From Halosegnis marinus (GTDB taxonomy: Archaea > Halobacteriota > Halobacteria > Halobacteriales > Haloarculaceae), in contig NZ_CP119802.1 in assembly GCF_029338355.1 (NCBI RefSeq), positions 992,001 through 1,056,000 on the forward strand: a DNA stretch of 64,000 nt, read 5' to 3'. This document shows, in pieces, positions 8,270 to 18,445 of this stretch. Within the stretch, counting starts at the first letter, position 1, and the number at the start of each line of letters is the position of its first letter. The position numbers were made by a program, and so were the translations under genes. The notes beneath the pieces are model-generated. The model saw only the letters and a program-made list of their open reading frames with translations. It had not been told where the DNA came from and did not search any database.

Positions 8270-9706
8270 ATGCGCCCTCCACGCGTCGACCGCCGTACCG
8301 TCCTGCGGAGCCTTCCCGCCGCCGCCCTCGGCCTCGCCGGGGCGGACGTCGCGAGCGGGCAGGAGTCGTTCGCCCCCGCGGGCAGCGTCGTCGTCCGTGA
8401 CGCGACCGAGGCGGTCGTCGACGACGACGGCGTCCACGTCTACGTCGCCGCGGACGACGGACTCGCCGTCGTGGACGTCTCCGACCCCGCCGAGCCGACC
8501 GTCGTCGCGGAGCGCCCCCGCCTCGAAGTCGACGGCGAGCGGGTCCGCGGCTACGCCGACTGCGTCCGCTCGGGGGTCCGCCTCGTGCTCGCCGGGCCGG
8601 CGTCGTCACGGGCCCGGGTCCCGTCCGGCGCGGTCGTCTTCGACGTGTCCGAGCCGGCGAAGCCGGTGCGCACCGGGACCGTCCGAACCGACCACGCCGT
8701 CCACAACGCCGCGCTCTCCGGCGACACGCTGTTCGCGACCGGGACCGGCCTCACGGACGAACCCGTGGTCGCGTACGACGTCACCGACGGGACGGAGCTG
8801 GGCCGCTGGTCCGTGACCGACGCCGGCTACGACGGCGTCCCCGGCGTGTTCCGGTCGTGTCACGACGTGACCGCGGTCGGCGGGACGCTGTTCGTCTCCC
8901 AGTGGGACGCCGGGACGTGGCTCGTCGACGCGAGCGACCCCGCGGCGATGACGGCCGTCGGGCAGGTCGGAGGGCGGCCGGCCGCCGAGTTGCGGGAGAT
9001 ACCGAGCGACGAGACGCTCGCGGAGGCGTACGAGATGCCCGGGAACCACCACAACGCGGCGCTCCACCCGGACGGGGAGCTGCTCGCGGTCGGCCACGAG
9101 GCGTTCGACCTACCGACCGACCGCGTCGGCGCCCCCGCCGGCATCGGGCTGTGGGACGTGTCGGACCCGAGCGCGCCCGAGCGCGTCTCGTCGCTGCGCC
9201 CGCCGGCCGTCGGCGAGCGGATGACCACCGCGCACAACTGTACGTGGCGCGGCGACCGGCTGTACGCCTCCTTCTACCACGGGGGCGTCCGCGTGTACGA
9301 CCTCGCGGACCCCGCGGAGCCGCGCCGGCTGGCGGCGTGGTCGGACCCCGGGAACGCGAGCTTCTGGACGGCGGTCCCCGTCGCCGAGGGGTTCGCCGCG
9401 TCGTCGATGGCGCTCGGCGACGGAACCCCCGCGGCGCTGTACACGTTCCCCGAACCCGACGGCGAGGGGGAACCCGCCGAGACGGGGCTGTGGCCCGGCC
9501 GGGACACGATGGCGACGCCCACACCCACGCCGACCGCGACACCGACGCCAACGCCGACCGCGACACCGACACCGACCGCGACCGCCACCGAGACGGCAAC
9601 GGCGACGGAGACGCCCGGTCAGCCCGGCTTCGGCGCGCTGGCGACGCTGGCGGCCGGCGGCGCGGCGCTCGCGCGGCTGCTCGGTCGCCAGAACGGGGAG
9701 GAGTGA
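8270..9706 (+). CDS. Tat-exported LVIVD-repeat surface protein with PGF-CTERM-like anchor
   Basis: This 478-residue protein has a twin-arginine signal (DRRTVLRSLPAAALGLAG, then a probable cleavage after ASGQ). Repeated modules follow, such as YVAADDGLAVVDVSDPAEPTVVAE, of the LVIVD beta-propeller type, about residues 45-400. A Thr/Pro-rich spacer (about 415-445) leads to PGFGALATLAAGGAALARLLGRQ, which resembles a PGF-CTERM archaeosortase signal. It should therefore be displayed on the S-layer with a glycosylated stalk. Enzyme activity is unknown. The ATG at 8270 lies 31 bases after a TATA-like GTACAAG, suiting a leaderless message. It is divergent from sufU. Confidence 0.85.
   Translation: MRPPRVDRRTVLRSLPAAALGLAGADVASGQESFAPAGSVVVRDATEAVVDDDGVHVYVAADDGLAVVDVSDPAEPTVVAERPRLEVDGERVRGYADCVRSGVRLVLAGPASSRARVPSGAVVFDVSEPAKPVRTGTVRTDHAVHNAALSGDTLFATGTGLTDEPVVAYDVTDGTELGRWSVTDAGYDGVPGVFRSCHDVTAVGGTLFVSQWDAGTWLVDASDPAAMTAVGQVGGRPAAELREIPSDETLAEAYEMPGNHHNAALHPDGELLAVGHEAFDLPTDRVGAPAGIGLWDVSDPSAPERVSSLRPPAVGERMTTAHNCTWRGDRLYASFYHGGVRVYDLADPAEPRRLAAWSDPGNASFWTAVPVAEGFAASSMALGDGTPAALYTFPEPDGEGEPAETGLWPGRDTMATPTPTPTATPTPTPTATPTPTATATETATATETPGQPGFGALATLAAGGAALARLLGRQNGEE
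9514..9611. repeat. Thr-Pro coding low-complexity tract
   Basis: Tandem ACGCCGACC/GCGACACCG units encode alternating TPTPTA and TATE repeats just before the C-terminal anchor of the LVIVD protein. Such tracts form extended, often O-glycosylated stalks in haloarchaeal surface proteins. Confidence 0.8.
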
Positions 9707-9713
9707 GCGGGAG

Positions 9714-10952
9714 TCAGGCGAACAGCTGTCGGGCCTCGTCGACGGCGTCGACGAGCGCGTCCACCTCCTCGCGGGTGTTGTAGAGGTAGAAGGAGGCGCG
9801 GGCCGACGCGGTCGCGCCGAGCACGTCGTGGAGCGGCTGGGTGCAGTGGTCGCCCGCGCGGATCGCGACGCCGTAGTCGTTCACGATGGAGGAGAGGTCG
9901 TGGGCGTGGACGCCGTCGACGTTGAACGCGACGAGCGGGCCGCGGTCGTCGGCCGGCGGGCCGTACACCTCGACGTCGTCGGAGGCCGTGAGTTCCTCGT
10001 GGGCGTAGCGGGCGAGGTCGGTGCTGTGGCGGTGGACGCGCTCCATCCCCACGTCGTCGAGGTAGTCGCACGCCTCGGCGAGGGCGATGCCCTGCGCGAT
10101 GGGCGGCGTGCCGGCCTCGAACTTCCACGGGAGTTCGTGCCACGACGAGTCCTCGAAGGTGACCTTCGATATCATCATCCCGCCGTAGAGGTACGGGTCC
10201 ATCTCCTCCAGCAGGTGTTCCTTCCCGTACAGCACCCCGACGCCGGTCGGGCCGCACATCTTGTGGCCCGAGAAGGCGAAGAAGTCGCAGTCCATCGCCT
10301 TCACGTCCACCGGCTGGTGGGGCACGGACTGCGCGCCGTCCACGAAGATATAGGAGCCGTGGTCGTGGGCGATGTCGGCGAGTTCGCGCACGGGGTTGAC
10401 CGTGCCGAGGGTGTTCGAGGCGTGGACGACGCTCACCATCTCCGTGTCGTCGGTGATGAGGTCGCGGGCCGCTTCCATGTCGAGGTAGCCGTCGTCGGTG
10501 ATGGGGATGTACTTGCACTCCGCGCCGGTCCGCCGGGCTATCTGTTGCCACGTCACCAGCGAGGCGTGGTGTTCCATCTCCGTGAGGACGACCTCGTCGC
10601 CGGGGCCGAGTTCGTTCAGCCCCCACGCGTACGCGACGGTGTTCATCGACTCGGTGGTGTTCTTCGTGAAGACTATCTCCTCGCGCCTGTCCGTGCCGAC
10701 GAACTCGCCGACCGTGTCGTGGGCCTCCTCGTAGGCGATGGAGGCCTCCTGGCTGAGGCTGTGGATGCCCCGGTGGACGTTGGCGTTGTAGCGGTAGTAG
10801 TAGTCCGTGATGGACTCGACGACCCGCTTCGGGGTCTGCGAGGTCGCCGCGTTGTCGAGATAGACGAGCGGCGTCCCGTCGAACTCCCGGTCGAGGACCG
10901 GGAAGTCCTCGCGCAGGGCCGCGACGTCGAGCGTCTCGGAGTGCACTCCCAT
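9714..10952 (-). CDS. sufS: Cysteine desulfurase SufS
   Basis: A 412-residue class V aminotransferase-fold, pyridoxal-phosphate enzyme that takes sulfur from cysteine for Fe-S cluster assembly. Visible motifs are YLDNAATSQTPKRVV near residue 30, NVHRGIHSLSQEA, the substrate strand VHASNTLGTVNPV, and the PLP lysine in CDFFAFSGHKMCGPTGVGVLYG near residue 230. The active-site loop region is IAIRAGDHCTQPLHDVLGA near residue 370. The ATG at 10952 (MGVHSETLDVAALREDFPV) removes a long arginine-rich false extension. It presumably feeds SufU encoded nearby. It ends seven bases from the convergent LVIVD gene. Confidence 0.92.
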   Translation of the reverse strand: MGVHSETLDVAALREDFPVLDREFDGTPLVYLDNAATSQTPKRVVESITDYYYRYNANVHRGIHSLSQEASIAYEEAHDTVGEFVGTDRREEIVFTKNTTESMNTVAYAWGLNELGPGDEVVLTEMEHHASLVTWQQIARRTGAECKYIPITDDGYLDMEAARDLITDDTEMVSVVHASNTLGTVNPVRELADIAHDHGSYIFVDGAQSVPHQPVDVKAMDCDFFAFSGHKMCGPTGVGVLYGKEHLLEEMDPYLYGGMMISKVTFEDSSWHELPWKFEAGTPPIAQGIALAEACDYLDDVGMERVHRHSTDLARYAHEELTASDDVEVYGPPADDRGPLVAFNVDGVHAHDLSSIVNDYGVAIRAGDHCTQPLHDVLGATASARASFYLYNTREEVDALVDAVDEARQLFA

Positions 10953-10990
10953 TGTCCGAATTACGGTTTCGCGGGGTAAGGCTCCTGCGG

Positions 10991-12421
10991 TCAGCCGTCG
11001 AGCGCGCCGCTGCGCGCCCGCCCGGTCCAGCGCGGGCCGGCCCGCCGGTAGAGCGCGAAGCCGACGCCGCCGGCGACGAGCGAGACGCCGACGGCGAGGC
11101 CGGCGACGAGCGTCGGGTCGAGCGGGTAGGCGATGGCGAGGACGACGAGCGGGAGCAGGACGGCCATCATCGCGGCGGTGAACGCGGCGAACACCGGGGT
11201 GTCGAACAGCAGTTCGGTGGGGCGGAGGCCGGCGACGTACGCCGTCACGCCGAACACGTACAGCGAGACGGGGAGGTACACCGCGGCCCCGACGACGAGC
11301 GACCCCAGCCCGAACACGGCCGCGCCGAGCGCGAGGTAGAACAGGCCCGCGGGCACCGCCAGCACGAGGAAGCCGTAGAGCTTCGCGCGGAACACCGCCG
11401 TCAGTTCGACGGGGTACGTGCCGAAGAAGTCGGCGTCGTCGTACTGACACAGCCAGTTGTAGGTGGTGAAGGCGCCGAGCGAGAGCACCGACGCGAGCGT
11501 CAGCCCCGGCGAGGGCGCGACGGGGACGATGTCGGGGAGGTAGCCGAGCAGGACGGCCACGACGCCGAAGACCAGCCCCTGCGAGAACAGCACCTTCCAC
11601 AGCCCCCCGGAGGAACGCGCCACGTCGAGCAGCGACTTCGCGAGCAGGCCCTGTCGGTCGGCGCGGCCGAGCCGGCCGTGGAGCGCGCGGAACTGATTGG
11701 CCGCGGTGCGGGCGGGCGTCCGGCGGTCGAACTCGAACAGCGCGAAGCCGACGGCGGAGCCGACGACGGGGACGGCGAGGCTGACGGCGATGCCGGCCGG
11801 GGTGGGCGCGGCGAACAGGCCGTAGGGAGTGAGCGCGGCCGCGAGGTCCGGACGGAGGACGCCCCCGACGAGCAGGGCGACGGCGACGGCTATCGCCGCG
11901 AGGCGGGCGCGGGTCGCCAGCCCGACGAGCAACAGCGAGAGGCCGACGCCGAAGCCGAACGCGAGCCACGCCGTCGCGAGCAGGCGCGGGACGGCCGCGA
12001 GCGGGAGGTCGGCGAGGACGACGAGCGGGAGCGTCCCGACGACGAGCGGCGCGATGAACAGTATCGCGTAGTAGAGCACGTCCTTCACGACGAAGACGAG
12101 GAGGAGGCGGCGCTCGCTCACGGGGAGGGTGCGCGCGGAGTAGACGAGCAGGGTGGTGTCGCCGAGGAGGTTCTCGAGCGCGTCGCGGCCCACGAGGCCG
12201 ATGCTCCCGACCTGGAGGCCGACGAGCGCGACGACGACGTGGAGCCCCGCGAGCAGGGTGGTCTCGCTCGCCCCCGCGATGGCGAAGAACGTCGCGGTGC
12301 CGGCCGCGAGCAGGGTCAGGAACGCCGGGAAGAGGGCGAAGCGCGCGCCGCCGAACAGCCGCGAGTGCATCCGCCACTCCTCGCGGAGCATCTGGTCGAA
12401 GAGGTAGCGGACGGAGGTCAT
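10991..12421 (-). CDS. ABC-2 type transporter permease
   Basis: A 476-residue integral membrane protein with about ten to twelve hydrophobic segments. Its N-terminus (MTSVRYLFDQMLREEWRMHS) is a cytoplasmic amphipathic stretch typical of ABC-2 exporters. It overlaps the upstream ATP-binding gene by four bases (ATGA), so the two form one transport unit. The exported substrate is unknown; the large size, with long hydrophobic repeats (LVGLATRARLAAIAVAVALLVGG), fits haloarchaeal multidrug or polysaccharide-type exporters, but nothing in the sequence decides. Confidence 0.8.
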   Translation of the reverse strand: MTSVRYLFDQMLREEWRMHSRLFGGARFALFPAFLTLLAAGTATFFAIAGASETTLLAGLHVVVALVGLQVGSIGLVGRDALENLLGDTTLLVYSARTLPVSERRLLLVFVVKDVLYYAILFIAPLVVGTLPLVVLADLPLAAVPRLLATAWLAFGFGVGLSLLLVGLATRARLAAIAVAVALLVGGVLRPDLAAALTPYGLFAAPTPAGIAVSLAVPVVGSAVGFALFEFDRRTPARTAANQFRALHGRLGRADRQGLLAKSLLDVARSSGGLWKVLFSQGLVFGVVAVLLGYLPDIVPVAPSPGLTLASVLSLGAFTTYNWLCQYDDADFFGTYPVELTAVFRAKLYGFLVLAVPAGLFYLALGAAVFGLGSLVVGAAVYLPVSLYVFGVTAYVAGLRPTELLFDTPVFAAFTAAMMAVLLPLVVLAIAYPLDPTLVAGLAVGVSLVAGGVGFALYRRAGPRWTGRARSGALDG

Positions 12422-13179
12422 TCCTCACCCGCGAGCGCGGCCGGGTCGGCGGGGTCGACGGCCACGGAGTCGGCGTCCACGGTGGCGAAGAAGCGGTCGA
12501 GCAGCGTTTCGCCCCCGAGTTCCCGGGGGTCGAGGTCGTCGAGCAGGCGGCCGCGGTTCACGATGCCGACGCGGGTACACACCTCCTGTGCGGTGGCGAT
12601 GAAGTGCGTCGAGAGGAACACGGTGTTGCCGTCGTCGGCGTACGACCGGAAGAACCGCTTCGCCCGCTCCTGGATGATGGGGTCGAGGTTCGTCAGCGGC
12701 TCGTCGATGAAGACGACCTCCGGCTCGTGGAGGAACGCCTGCGTGATGAGCGTCTTCTGGCGCTCCCCCTGCGAGAGGTCCGTACACAGCGTGTCGAGCT
12801 TCGACTCGAAGGCGAGGCGGTCGGCCCACCGCTCGACGCGCCCCTCGATGTCCGTGAGGTCGCGCGCCTCGGCGACGAAGTCGAAGTACTCGCGGACGGT
12901 GAGAAAGGAGGGCGGCCGGCCGTTCTCGGGGAGGATGCCGACGCGCTCGCGGGACCGCACCGGCTCCGCGACGGGGTCGACGCCGGCGACGCGGGCCGTC
13001 CCCTCGTCGGGCACGAGTTGGCCGGTGAGGATGTTGATGGTCGTGGACTTGCCGGCCCCGTTCGGGCCGAGGAAGCCGAACAGCTCCCCCCGCGGGACGG
13101 TGAGGTCGAGCGCGTCGAGCGCGGTCACCTCCCCGTAGCGCTTGGTGAGGCCGTCGGCCTCGATGGCGGGTTCGCTCAT
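12418..13179 (-). CDS. ABC transporter ATP-binding protein
   Basis: The 253-residue ATPase carries a complete nucleotide-binding domain: Walker A GPNGAGKSTT near residue 40, Q-loop, signature LSQGERQK near 140, Walker B VVFIDEPLTNLD near 158 and the switch histidine in FLSTHFIA near 193. It matches the CcmA/ABC-2 exporter class. It is the first gene of a two-gene operon with the permease. The start ATG at 13179 is 42 bases from the next minus-strand gene upstream. Confidence 0.9.
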   Translation of the reverse strand: MSEPAIEADGLTKRYGEVTALDALDLTVPRGELFGFLGPNGAGKSTTINILTGQLVPDEGTARVAGVDPVAEPVRSRERVGILPENGRPPSFLTVREYFDFVAEARDLTDIEGRVERWADRLAFESKLDTLCTDLSQGERQKTLITQAFLHEPEVVFIDEPLTNLDPIIQERAKRFFRSYADDGNTVFLSTHFIATAQEVCTRVGIVNRGRLLDDLDPRELGGETLLDRFFATVDADSVAVDPADPAALAGEE

Positions 13180-13221
13180 TGGCCGGGGTACGGCCGACCG
13201 GTATCTAAAACCGCCGTCCGG

Positions 13222-13980
13222 TCACGCCGGGTCGGCGACGTACTTCCGGGTACCCCACGCCGCGAGCGCGGGGACGCGCGAGACGAGCGCCATCCCGAGG
13301 CGGGTGGACAGGTCGGCGTACACCCTCGCGTCGGTCGATTCCACCTTCGCGGCGAGCTTCCGCCCCACCGCCTCCGGCTCCTGTACCGCGGCGGCGGGAT
13401 AGTCGAGGACGGCCGCGCCGGGGGTCGCGGTCGCCGGCGGGTACATCAGCGTGAACGCGACGCCCGAGTGCCGGAGCTCCGAGCGGAGCGAGCGCGCGAG
13501 CGCCGCTATCGCCCCCTTCGAGGCCGCGTAGCCGGAGAGTCCGGGGTGGCCGACGGCGGCGACGCCGGAACACATGTTGTGGACGATGCCGCTCCCCCGC
13601 TCGCGCATGTGGGGGAGGACCGCCCGGATGGTCCGCACGTAGCCGAGGTAGTTCACGTCGAGTTCCTCGCGGATGTCGGCGAGCGTCCGCTCCTCGAACG
13701 GTGCGAGGGTCAACACGGCGGCGTTGTTGACGAGGATATCGACGCCGCCCCACGCGTCGACCACGTCGTCGACGGCCGCGCGGACCTCGGCATCGACGGT
13801 CACGTCGCAGTCGTACGCGCGGACGCCGTCGTCCCCGGCCGCGAGCGGCGCGAGGTTCGACGTGTCCGTATCGAAGCCGGCGACGCGGTAGCCGTCGTCG
13901 CGGAGCGCGCGGAGCAGGTGGTAGCCGATGCCCCCGTTCGCCCCGGTGACGACGACGACCCGGCCGCTGTCGGTACGCAT
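13222..13980 (-). CDS. Short-chain dehydrogenase/reductase (SDR)
   Basis: A 252-residue classical SDR oxidoreductase. The cofactor loop is VVTGANGGIGYHLL, the structural motif is DILVNNAAVLTL near residue 85, and the catalytic motif is SGYAASKGAIAALARSL near 155. The conserved serine position is in HNMCSGVAAVG. After the catalytic domain the C-terminus has no membrane helix but ends LAAWGTRKYVADPA. Substrate is unknown. The start ATG is at 13978-13980; the frame above it is a long arginine-rich shadow. Confidence 0.88.
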   Translation of the reverse strand: MRTDSGRVVVVTGANGGIGYHLLRALRDDGYRVAGFDTDTSNLAPLAAGDDGVRAYDCDVTVDAEVRAAVDDVVDAWGGVDILVNNAAVLTLAPFEERTLADIREELDVNYLGYVRTIRAVLPHMRERGSGIVHNMCSGVAAVGHPGLSGYAASKGAIAALARSLRSELRHSGVAFTLMYPPATATPGAAVLDYPAAAVQEPEAVGRKLAAKVESTDARVYADLSTRLGMALVSRVPALAAWGTRKYVADPA

Positions 13981-14024
13981 GACGGTACACGGAGGCTTCG
14001 GGAGAGAATGAGCCTGTCGTCGCC

Positions 14025-14660
14025 TCAGACGCCCTCGACCAGCCGTTTCAGCTGTGCGGGCGGCACCGCGCCGCGCGCGCCGTAGCCGTCGTACGCGAAC
14101 GTCGGAACGCCCGTGACGCCCTGCTCGTGGGCCTCCTCGAACAGCCCCCGGACGCGCTCGCGCAGGTCGTCGTCCGCGACCGCCGCACGCACGTCCTCGG
14201 GGTCGACCCCCGCCTCCTCGGCGATGTCGGCGAGCACGTCGGCGTCGCCGATGTCGCGCCCCTCGGTCCACAGTGCCTCGAACACGCCCCAGTCGAAGGC
14301 GAGCCACGTCTCGTAGTCGTAGCCCTCGCGGAGGGCGACGGAGGCGACCTGCGCCGGCAGGGAGTCGACGTCCGTGGCGATTTCGAGGTCCATCTCGACG
14401 CCGTACTCCTCCTGGAGGCGGCGGACGTTCTCCTTGGCCTGCTCGTAGTAGTCGTCGTCCTTCCCGTCGTCGACGGAGTGGTCGATGCTCCCGTCGGGGT
14501 TGCGCTTCTGTGCCCGCAGGTCGAACGGGTGCCACTTTATCTCCAGCGGCTCCTCGCGCGTCTCCAGGTACTGGTCGAGGGAGTGGCGGCCCAGGTAACA
14601 GAACGGGCAGACGTAGTCCGAGAACACCGTTATCGTCTCCGTCGCGTCGGTCTCGCTCAT
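14025..14660 (-). CDS. DsbA-family (FrnE-like) thiol oxidoreductase
   Basis: The 211-residue protein has a thioredoxin fold with active-site CPFC in [15 protein letters not shown] near residue 18. A long helical insertion follows, and the cis-proline strand is [20 protein letters not shown] near 180. This is the FrnE / 2-hydroxychromene-2-carboxylate isomerase-like branch, cytoplasmic (no signal). It probably handles disulfide or selenium/stress chemistry. The neighbouring gene also encodes a thioredoxin-fold protein, so the two may share substrates. Confidence 0.87.
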   Translation of the reverse strand: MSETDATETITVFSDYVCPFCYLGRHSLDQYLETREEPLEIKWHPFDLRAQKRNPDGSIDHSVDDGKDDDYYEQAKENVRRLQEEYGVEMDLEIATDVDSLPAQVASVALREGYDYETWLAFDWGVFEALWTEGRDIGDADVLADIAEEAGVDPEDVRAAVADDDLRERVRGLFEEAHEQGVTGVPTFAYDGYGARGAVPPAQLKRLVEGV

Positions 14661-14726
14661 ACCCGCCCGAGGCGCTCGGCGCGGAAAGGCGACTCGCCAC
14701 CGGCCGGCCTCGCCGACCGCGGCAGC

Positions 14727-15074
14727 CTACGCCTCGACGGCCGCGTCGGTGTGCGATTCGAGGAAGGCGACCACGTCCGCCGCCCCCTGGAACCCCTCGG
14801 CCTTGCGGGCGACCTCCTCGCCGTCGCGGAAGAGCAGCAGCGTCGGCACCGAGCGCACGTCGAACCGGCCGACGAGGGGCGCGTCGTCGCGGGGGTTGAG
14901 CAGCCCGACGGCCACGTCGGTGGCCCGCGCGACGTTGCCGAGCACCGGCTCCATCGCCGCACACATCGCACACCCCTCCGTGTAGAACTCCACGAGCGCG
15001 AGGTCGTGGGCGGCCACGAAGGCGTCCAGCGCGTCGCCGTCGGCGAGGCGTTCGGGTCTGGCGTCGGCGTCCAT
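14727..15074 (-). CDS. Thioredoxin-like protein (CAMC active site)
   Basis: A 115-residue thioredoxin fold with active site [17 protein letters not shown] and the cis-proline strand [15 protein letters not shown]. The active site is CAMC rather than the classical CGPC, so its redox potential may differ. The ATG at 15074 ([19 protein letters not shown]) is the only sensible start: upstream codons are arginine-rich and the coding frame extends into mutS territory. It is cytoplasmic and divergent from mutS across 144 bases. Confidence 0.87.
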   Translation of the reverse strand: MDADARPERLADGDALDAFVAAHDLALVEFYTEGCAMCAAMEPVLGNVARATDVAVGLLNPRDDAPLVGRFDVRSVPTLLLFRDGEEVARKAEGFQGAADVVAFLESHTDAAVEA

Positions 15075-15218
15075 ACCCCGACGAGGGTGTCGCCTGACAA
15101 GAACGTTGGCCGGGTGTGTGAGCGCCGCGCCCGCCTCGTCGCGCGATGGCACGGCGCTCGCCCGGCGTGGTTCCCGCAGCACCGAACGGCATTTCCCCGC
15201 CGGCCCGCTTGCGCGGGT

Positions 15219-17792
15219 ATGGACGACGCGGACGCGCTCGGCCCCCCGGCGAAGATGCGCGAGCGGCGCGGGGAACTCACGCCGATGCTGTCGCAGTACC
15301 TCGACCTCTGCGAGCGGTACCCCGACTCGCTCGTGCTGTTCCAGGTGGGCGACTTCTACGAGACGTTCTGCGAGGCGGCCGAGGTCACGGCGCGCCTGCT
15401 CGAAATCACGCTGACGAAGCGGGAGGACTCGACCGGCCGGTACCCGATGGCCGGCATCCCCGTCGACAGCGCGGAGAGCTACATCGAGACGCTGCTGGAC
15501 GCCGGCTACCGCGTGGCCGTCGCCGACCAGGTGCAAGAGCCCTCCGAGACGACGGGCGTCGTGGACCGGGCCGTCACCCGCATCGTGACGCCGGGAACCC
15601 TCACCGAGGACGCCTTCCTCGACGACGACAACGTCTTCGTCGCGGCGCTGGCCGACGGCGACGACCACGGGGCCGAGCGGGGCCTCGCCGTCCTCGACGT
15701 GTCGACTGGCGACTTCTACGCGACCGGGGGCGAGGCCGGGGCCGTCGCCGACGAGATACAGCGGTTCGCGCCCGCGGAGGCGGTCATCGCGCCCGGCCTC
15801 TCCGCCGACGCGTTCGACGGGGGGACGATGGTGACGCCGTTCCGCCCCGACGCCTTCGACCCCGAGCGGGCGGGCGGGAAGGTGGCCGACTACTTCGGCG
15901 ACCCCGACACCGTTCTCGGGAGCACGGCCGAGGTGCGCGCCTGTGGCGCGCTGCTCGCGTACGCCGAGTACACCCGCGCCGGGGAGGCCGACCGCCTCGA
16001 CTACCTGAACCACCTGACGCGGTACGACCCCCGCGAGTACCTCCTGCTGGACGCGACGGCGCTGCGCTCGCTCGAACTGTTCGAGCGGCGCGCGCTCGGC
16101 GGCGAGGCGAGCGCGACGCTGTTCGACACCGTGAACGAGACGGCCTCGGCGCTCGGCGCGCGACGGCTGACCGACTGGCTCCGCCGGCCCCTGCTGGACG
16201 AGGGCGAAATCGCGGCCCGGCACGACGCCGTCGGCGAACTCGTCTCGGACGTGGTGACCCGCGAGTCGCTCCACGACGACCTGCGGGACGTGTACGACGT
16301 GGAACGGCTGGTGTCGCGGGTGTCGCGCGGCCGGGCGAACGCCCGCGACCTCCGCTCGCTGAAGTCGACGCTCGACGTGGTGCCGCGGCTCCGCGAGGCG
16401 CTGTCCGACGCCGACAGCGACCGCCTGCGCGACCTCCGCGAGCGGCTGGACCCCTGCGAGGACGTGCGTGCGAGAATCGGGAGCGCGCTCGTGGCCGAGC
16501 CGCCCATCGAACTCACGGAGGGCGGCCTCATCGACGAGGGGTACGACGCCGACCTCGACGACCTGCGCGCGACGGAGCGGGAGGGGAAGGCGTGGATAGA
16601 CGACCTCGAAGCCGACGAGCGCGAGCGCACCGGCATCGACTCGCTGAAGGTCGGCGTCAATCAGGTCCACGGCTACTACATCGAGGTGACGAACCCCAAC
16701 CTGGACGCCGTGCCGGACGACTACCAGCGCCGGCAGACGCTGAAGAACAGCGAGCGGTTCGTCACGCCGGAACTGAAGGAGCGCGAGGAGGAGATAGTGA
16801 CCGCCGAGGAGCGGGCCGACGACCTCGAGTACGCGCTGTTCACCGACCTGCGCGACGAGGTGGCGGCGGAGACGGAGCGGATACAGGCCGTCGCGGACGC
16901 GCTCGCGGCGCTGGACGCGCTCCAGTCGCTCGCCACCGTCGCCGCGGAGCGCGACTACACCCGGCCCGAACTGGGCGCGGACGGCTTCCACATCGAGGGG
17001 GGGCGCCACCCGGTCGTGGAGCGCACCCAGCCGAACTTCGTGCCGAACCCGACCGACCTCGACCGCGGCACCGTCGCCGTGATTACGGGCCCGAACATGG
17101 CCGGGAAGTCGACGTACATGCGGCAGGTCGCGCTGATACAGGTGCTCGTGCAGGCCGGGAGCTTCGTCCCGGCCGAGGCGGCGTCGCTCCCGGTCGTGGA
17201 CCGCGTGTTCACCCGCGTCGGGGCCTCCGACGACATCGCGGGCGGGCGCTCGACGTTCATGGTCGAGATGACGGAACTGGCGACCATCCTGCGCGCGGCG
17301 AGCGAGGAGTCGCTCGTCCTGCTGGACGAGGTCGGTCGCGGGACCTCGACGACCGACGGGCTGGCGCTGGCGCGCGCGACGGTCGAGCACGTCCACGACG
17401 TCGTGGGCGCGACCACGCTCTTCGCCACCCACCACCACGAACTCACGGCGACGGCGGACCGGCTGGACCGCGCGCGGAACCTCCACTTCGCGGCCGACGG
17501 CACCGGTGAGGCGGTGGACTTCACCCACCGGCTGCGGGAGGGACCGGCCGGAGCCTCCTACGGCGTCGAGGTGGCCCGCTCGGCCGGCGTGCCGGACCCG
17601 GTCGTCTCCCGGGCGCACGAACTGCTGGACCGCGAGGGGGCGGCGGCGACCCCCGACGAACCGGCCGTCGCGGCCAACGGCGGCGTGGACGAGGCCGTCT
17701 TCGACCGCCTGCGCCGGACGGATATCGCGAACACGACGCCGCTGGAGGCACTCGACCTGCTCGCGGAGCTCAAGGCCGCGACCGACGAGTAG
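15219..17792 (+). CDS. mutS: DNA mismatch repair protein MutS
   Basis: The 857-residue protein recognises mismatches and small loops in DNA. The mismatch-reading loop is [10 protein letters not shown] near residue 40. Connector, lever and clamp domains follow, and the ATPase has Walker [14 protein letters not shown] near residue 624 and Walker [17 protein letters not shown] near 700. The C-terminal helix-turn-helix dimer segment ([13 protein letters not shown]) is present. The length agrees with bacterial-type MutS1, acquired by haloarchaea. The ATG at 15219 ([20 protein letters not shown]) is preferred over the long upstream frame. No mutL is in the window. Confidence 0.96.
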   Translation: MDDADALGPPAKMRERRGELTPMLSQYLDLCERYPDSLVLFQVGDFYETFCEAAEVTARLLEITLTKREDSTGRYPMAGIPVDSAESYIETLLDAGYRVAVADQVQEPSETTGVVDRAVTRIVTPGTLTEDAFLDDDNVFVAALADGDDHGAERGLAVLDVSTGDFYATGGEAGAVADEIQRFAPAEAVIAPGLSADAFDGGTMVTPFRPDAFDPERAGGKVADYFGDPDTVLGSTAEVRACGALLAYAEYTRAGEADRLDYLNHLTRYDPREYLLLDATALRSLELFERRALGGEASATLFDTVNETASALGARRLTDWLRRPLLDEGEIAARHDAVGELVSDVVTRESLHDDLRDVYDVERLVSRVSRGRANARDLRSLKSTLDVVPRLREALSDADSDRLRDLRERLDPCEDVRARIGSALVAEPPIELTEGGLIDEGYDADLDDLRATEREGKAWIDDLEADERERTGIDSLKVGVNQVHGYYIEVTNPNLDAVPDDYQRRQTLKNSERFVTPELKEREEEIVTAEERADDLEYALFTDLRDEVAAETERIQAVADALAALDALQSLATVAAERDYTRPELGADGFHIEGGRHPVVERTQPNFVPNPTDLDRGTVAVITGPNMAGKSTYMRQVALIQVLVQAGSFVPAEAASLPVVDRVFTRVGASDDIAGGRSTFMVEMTELATILRAASEESLVLLDEVGRGTSTTDGLALARATVEHVHDVVGATTLFATHHHELTATADRLDRARNLHFAADGTGEAVDFTHRLREGPAGASYGVEVARSAGVPDPVVSRAHELLDREGAAATPDEPAVAANGGVDEAVFDRLRRTDIANTTPLEALDLLAELKAATDE

Positions 17793-17836
17793 CCCCCGCC
17801 GGCGACTTATCCGCGTCGAGCGTGAAGCCCGGACGA

Positions 17837-18379
17837 ATGCGCGCCTTCGTCTCGGCGGACCTCGACGACCTGACCGACGCGGTGGCGGCCACGCAGGAAC
17901 CGCTCGACCACGCGGGCGTCGACCCCGTCGCGCCGGAGGGGGCCCACGTCACCGTGAAGTTCCTCGGCGAGGTCGACGACCCCGACCCGGTCGTCGCGGC
18001 GCTGGAGCGGGCCGTCGCCGACGCGGGCGTCGAGCCGTTCACGGCCGAGGTCGGCGGCTACGGGGTCTTCCCGTCGCCGGAGTACATCTCGGTGATATGG
18101 GCCGGCGTCCGCGGGGGGAGCGACGAACTGACGCGGCTGCACGAGGCCGTCGAGCGGGAAACGACGGCGCTGGGGTTCGACCCCGAGGAGCACGAGTTCA
18201 CGCCGCACGTCACGCTCGCGCGGATGCGCGACGCCCGGTCGAAGTCCGTGATACGGGAGGTCGTGACGGAGCGCGACCCGACGCTCGGCGAGCAGCGCGT
18301 CGAGGAGCTCCGCCTCACCGAGTCGACGCTCACGGACGACGGCCCGCGCTACGAGACGGTGGCGCGGGTGCCGCTGTAG
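17837..18379 (+). CDS. thpR: RNA 2',3'-cyclic phosphodiesterase ThpR
   Basis: A 180-residue 2H phosphoesterase (formerly 2'-5' RNA ligase). Both HxTx catalytic motifs are visible: HVTVKFLGEVDDPD near residue 38 and HVTLARMRDARS near 125. It opens 2',3'-cyclic phosphates on RNA ends. The ATG at 17837 (MRAFVSADL) puts the first strand at the N-terminus as in the family; the GTG at 17822 is less likely. It follows mutS by 44 bases on the same strand. Confidence 0.9.
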   Translation: MRAFVSADLDDLTDAVAATQEPLDHAGVDPVAPEGAHVTVKFLGEVDDPDPVVAALERAVADAGVEPFTAEVGGYGVFPSPEYISVIWAGVRGGSDELTRLHEAVERETTALGFDPEEHEFTPHVTLARMRDARSKSVIREVVTERDPTLGEQRVEELRLTESTLTDDGPRYETVARVPL

Positions 18380-18445
18380 CGTTCGGCCCGCCTAAAAATA
18401 TCGGGGAGCCGATAGGTTCAGGGCCGTCGAGCGTCGAGTGCCGAC

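Noticed and set aside
9514-9611. Possible tandem-repeat locus (minisatellite) at the LVIVD stalk
   Set aside because: It is coding and gives a normal Thr-Pro stalk; no sign of a separate element.
17822-17836. GTG start five codons before thpR
   Set aside because: The ATG at 17837 places the beta strand at the N-terminus as in the family.
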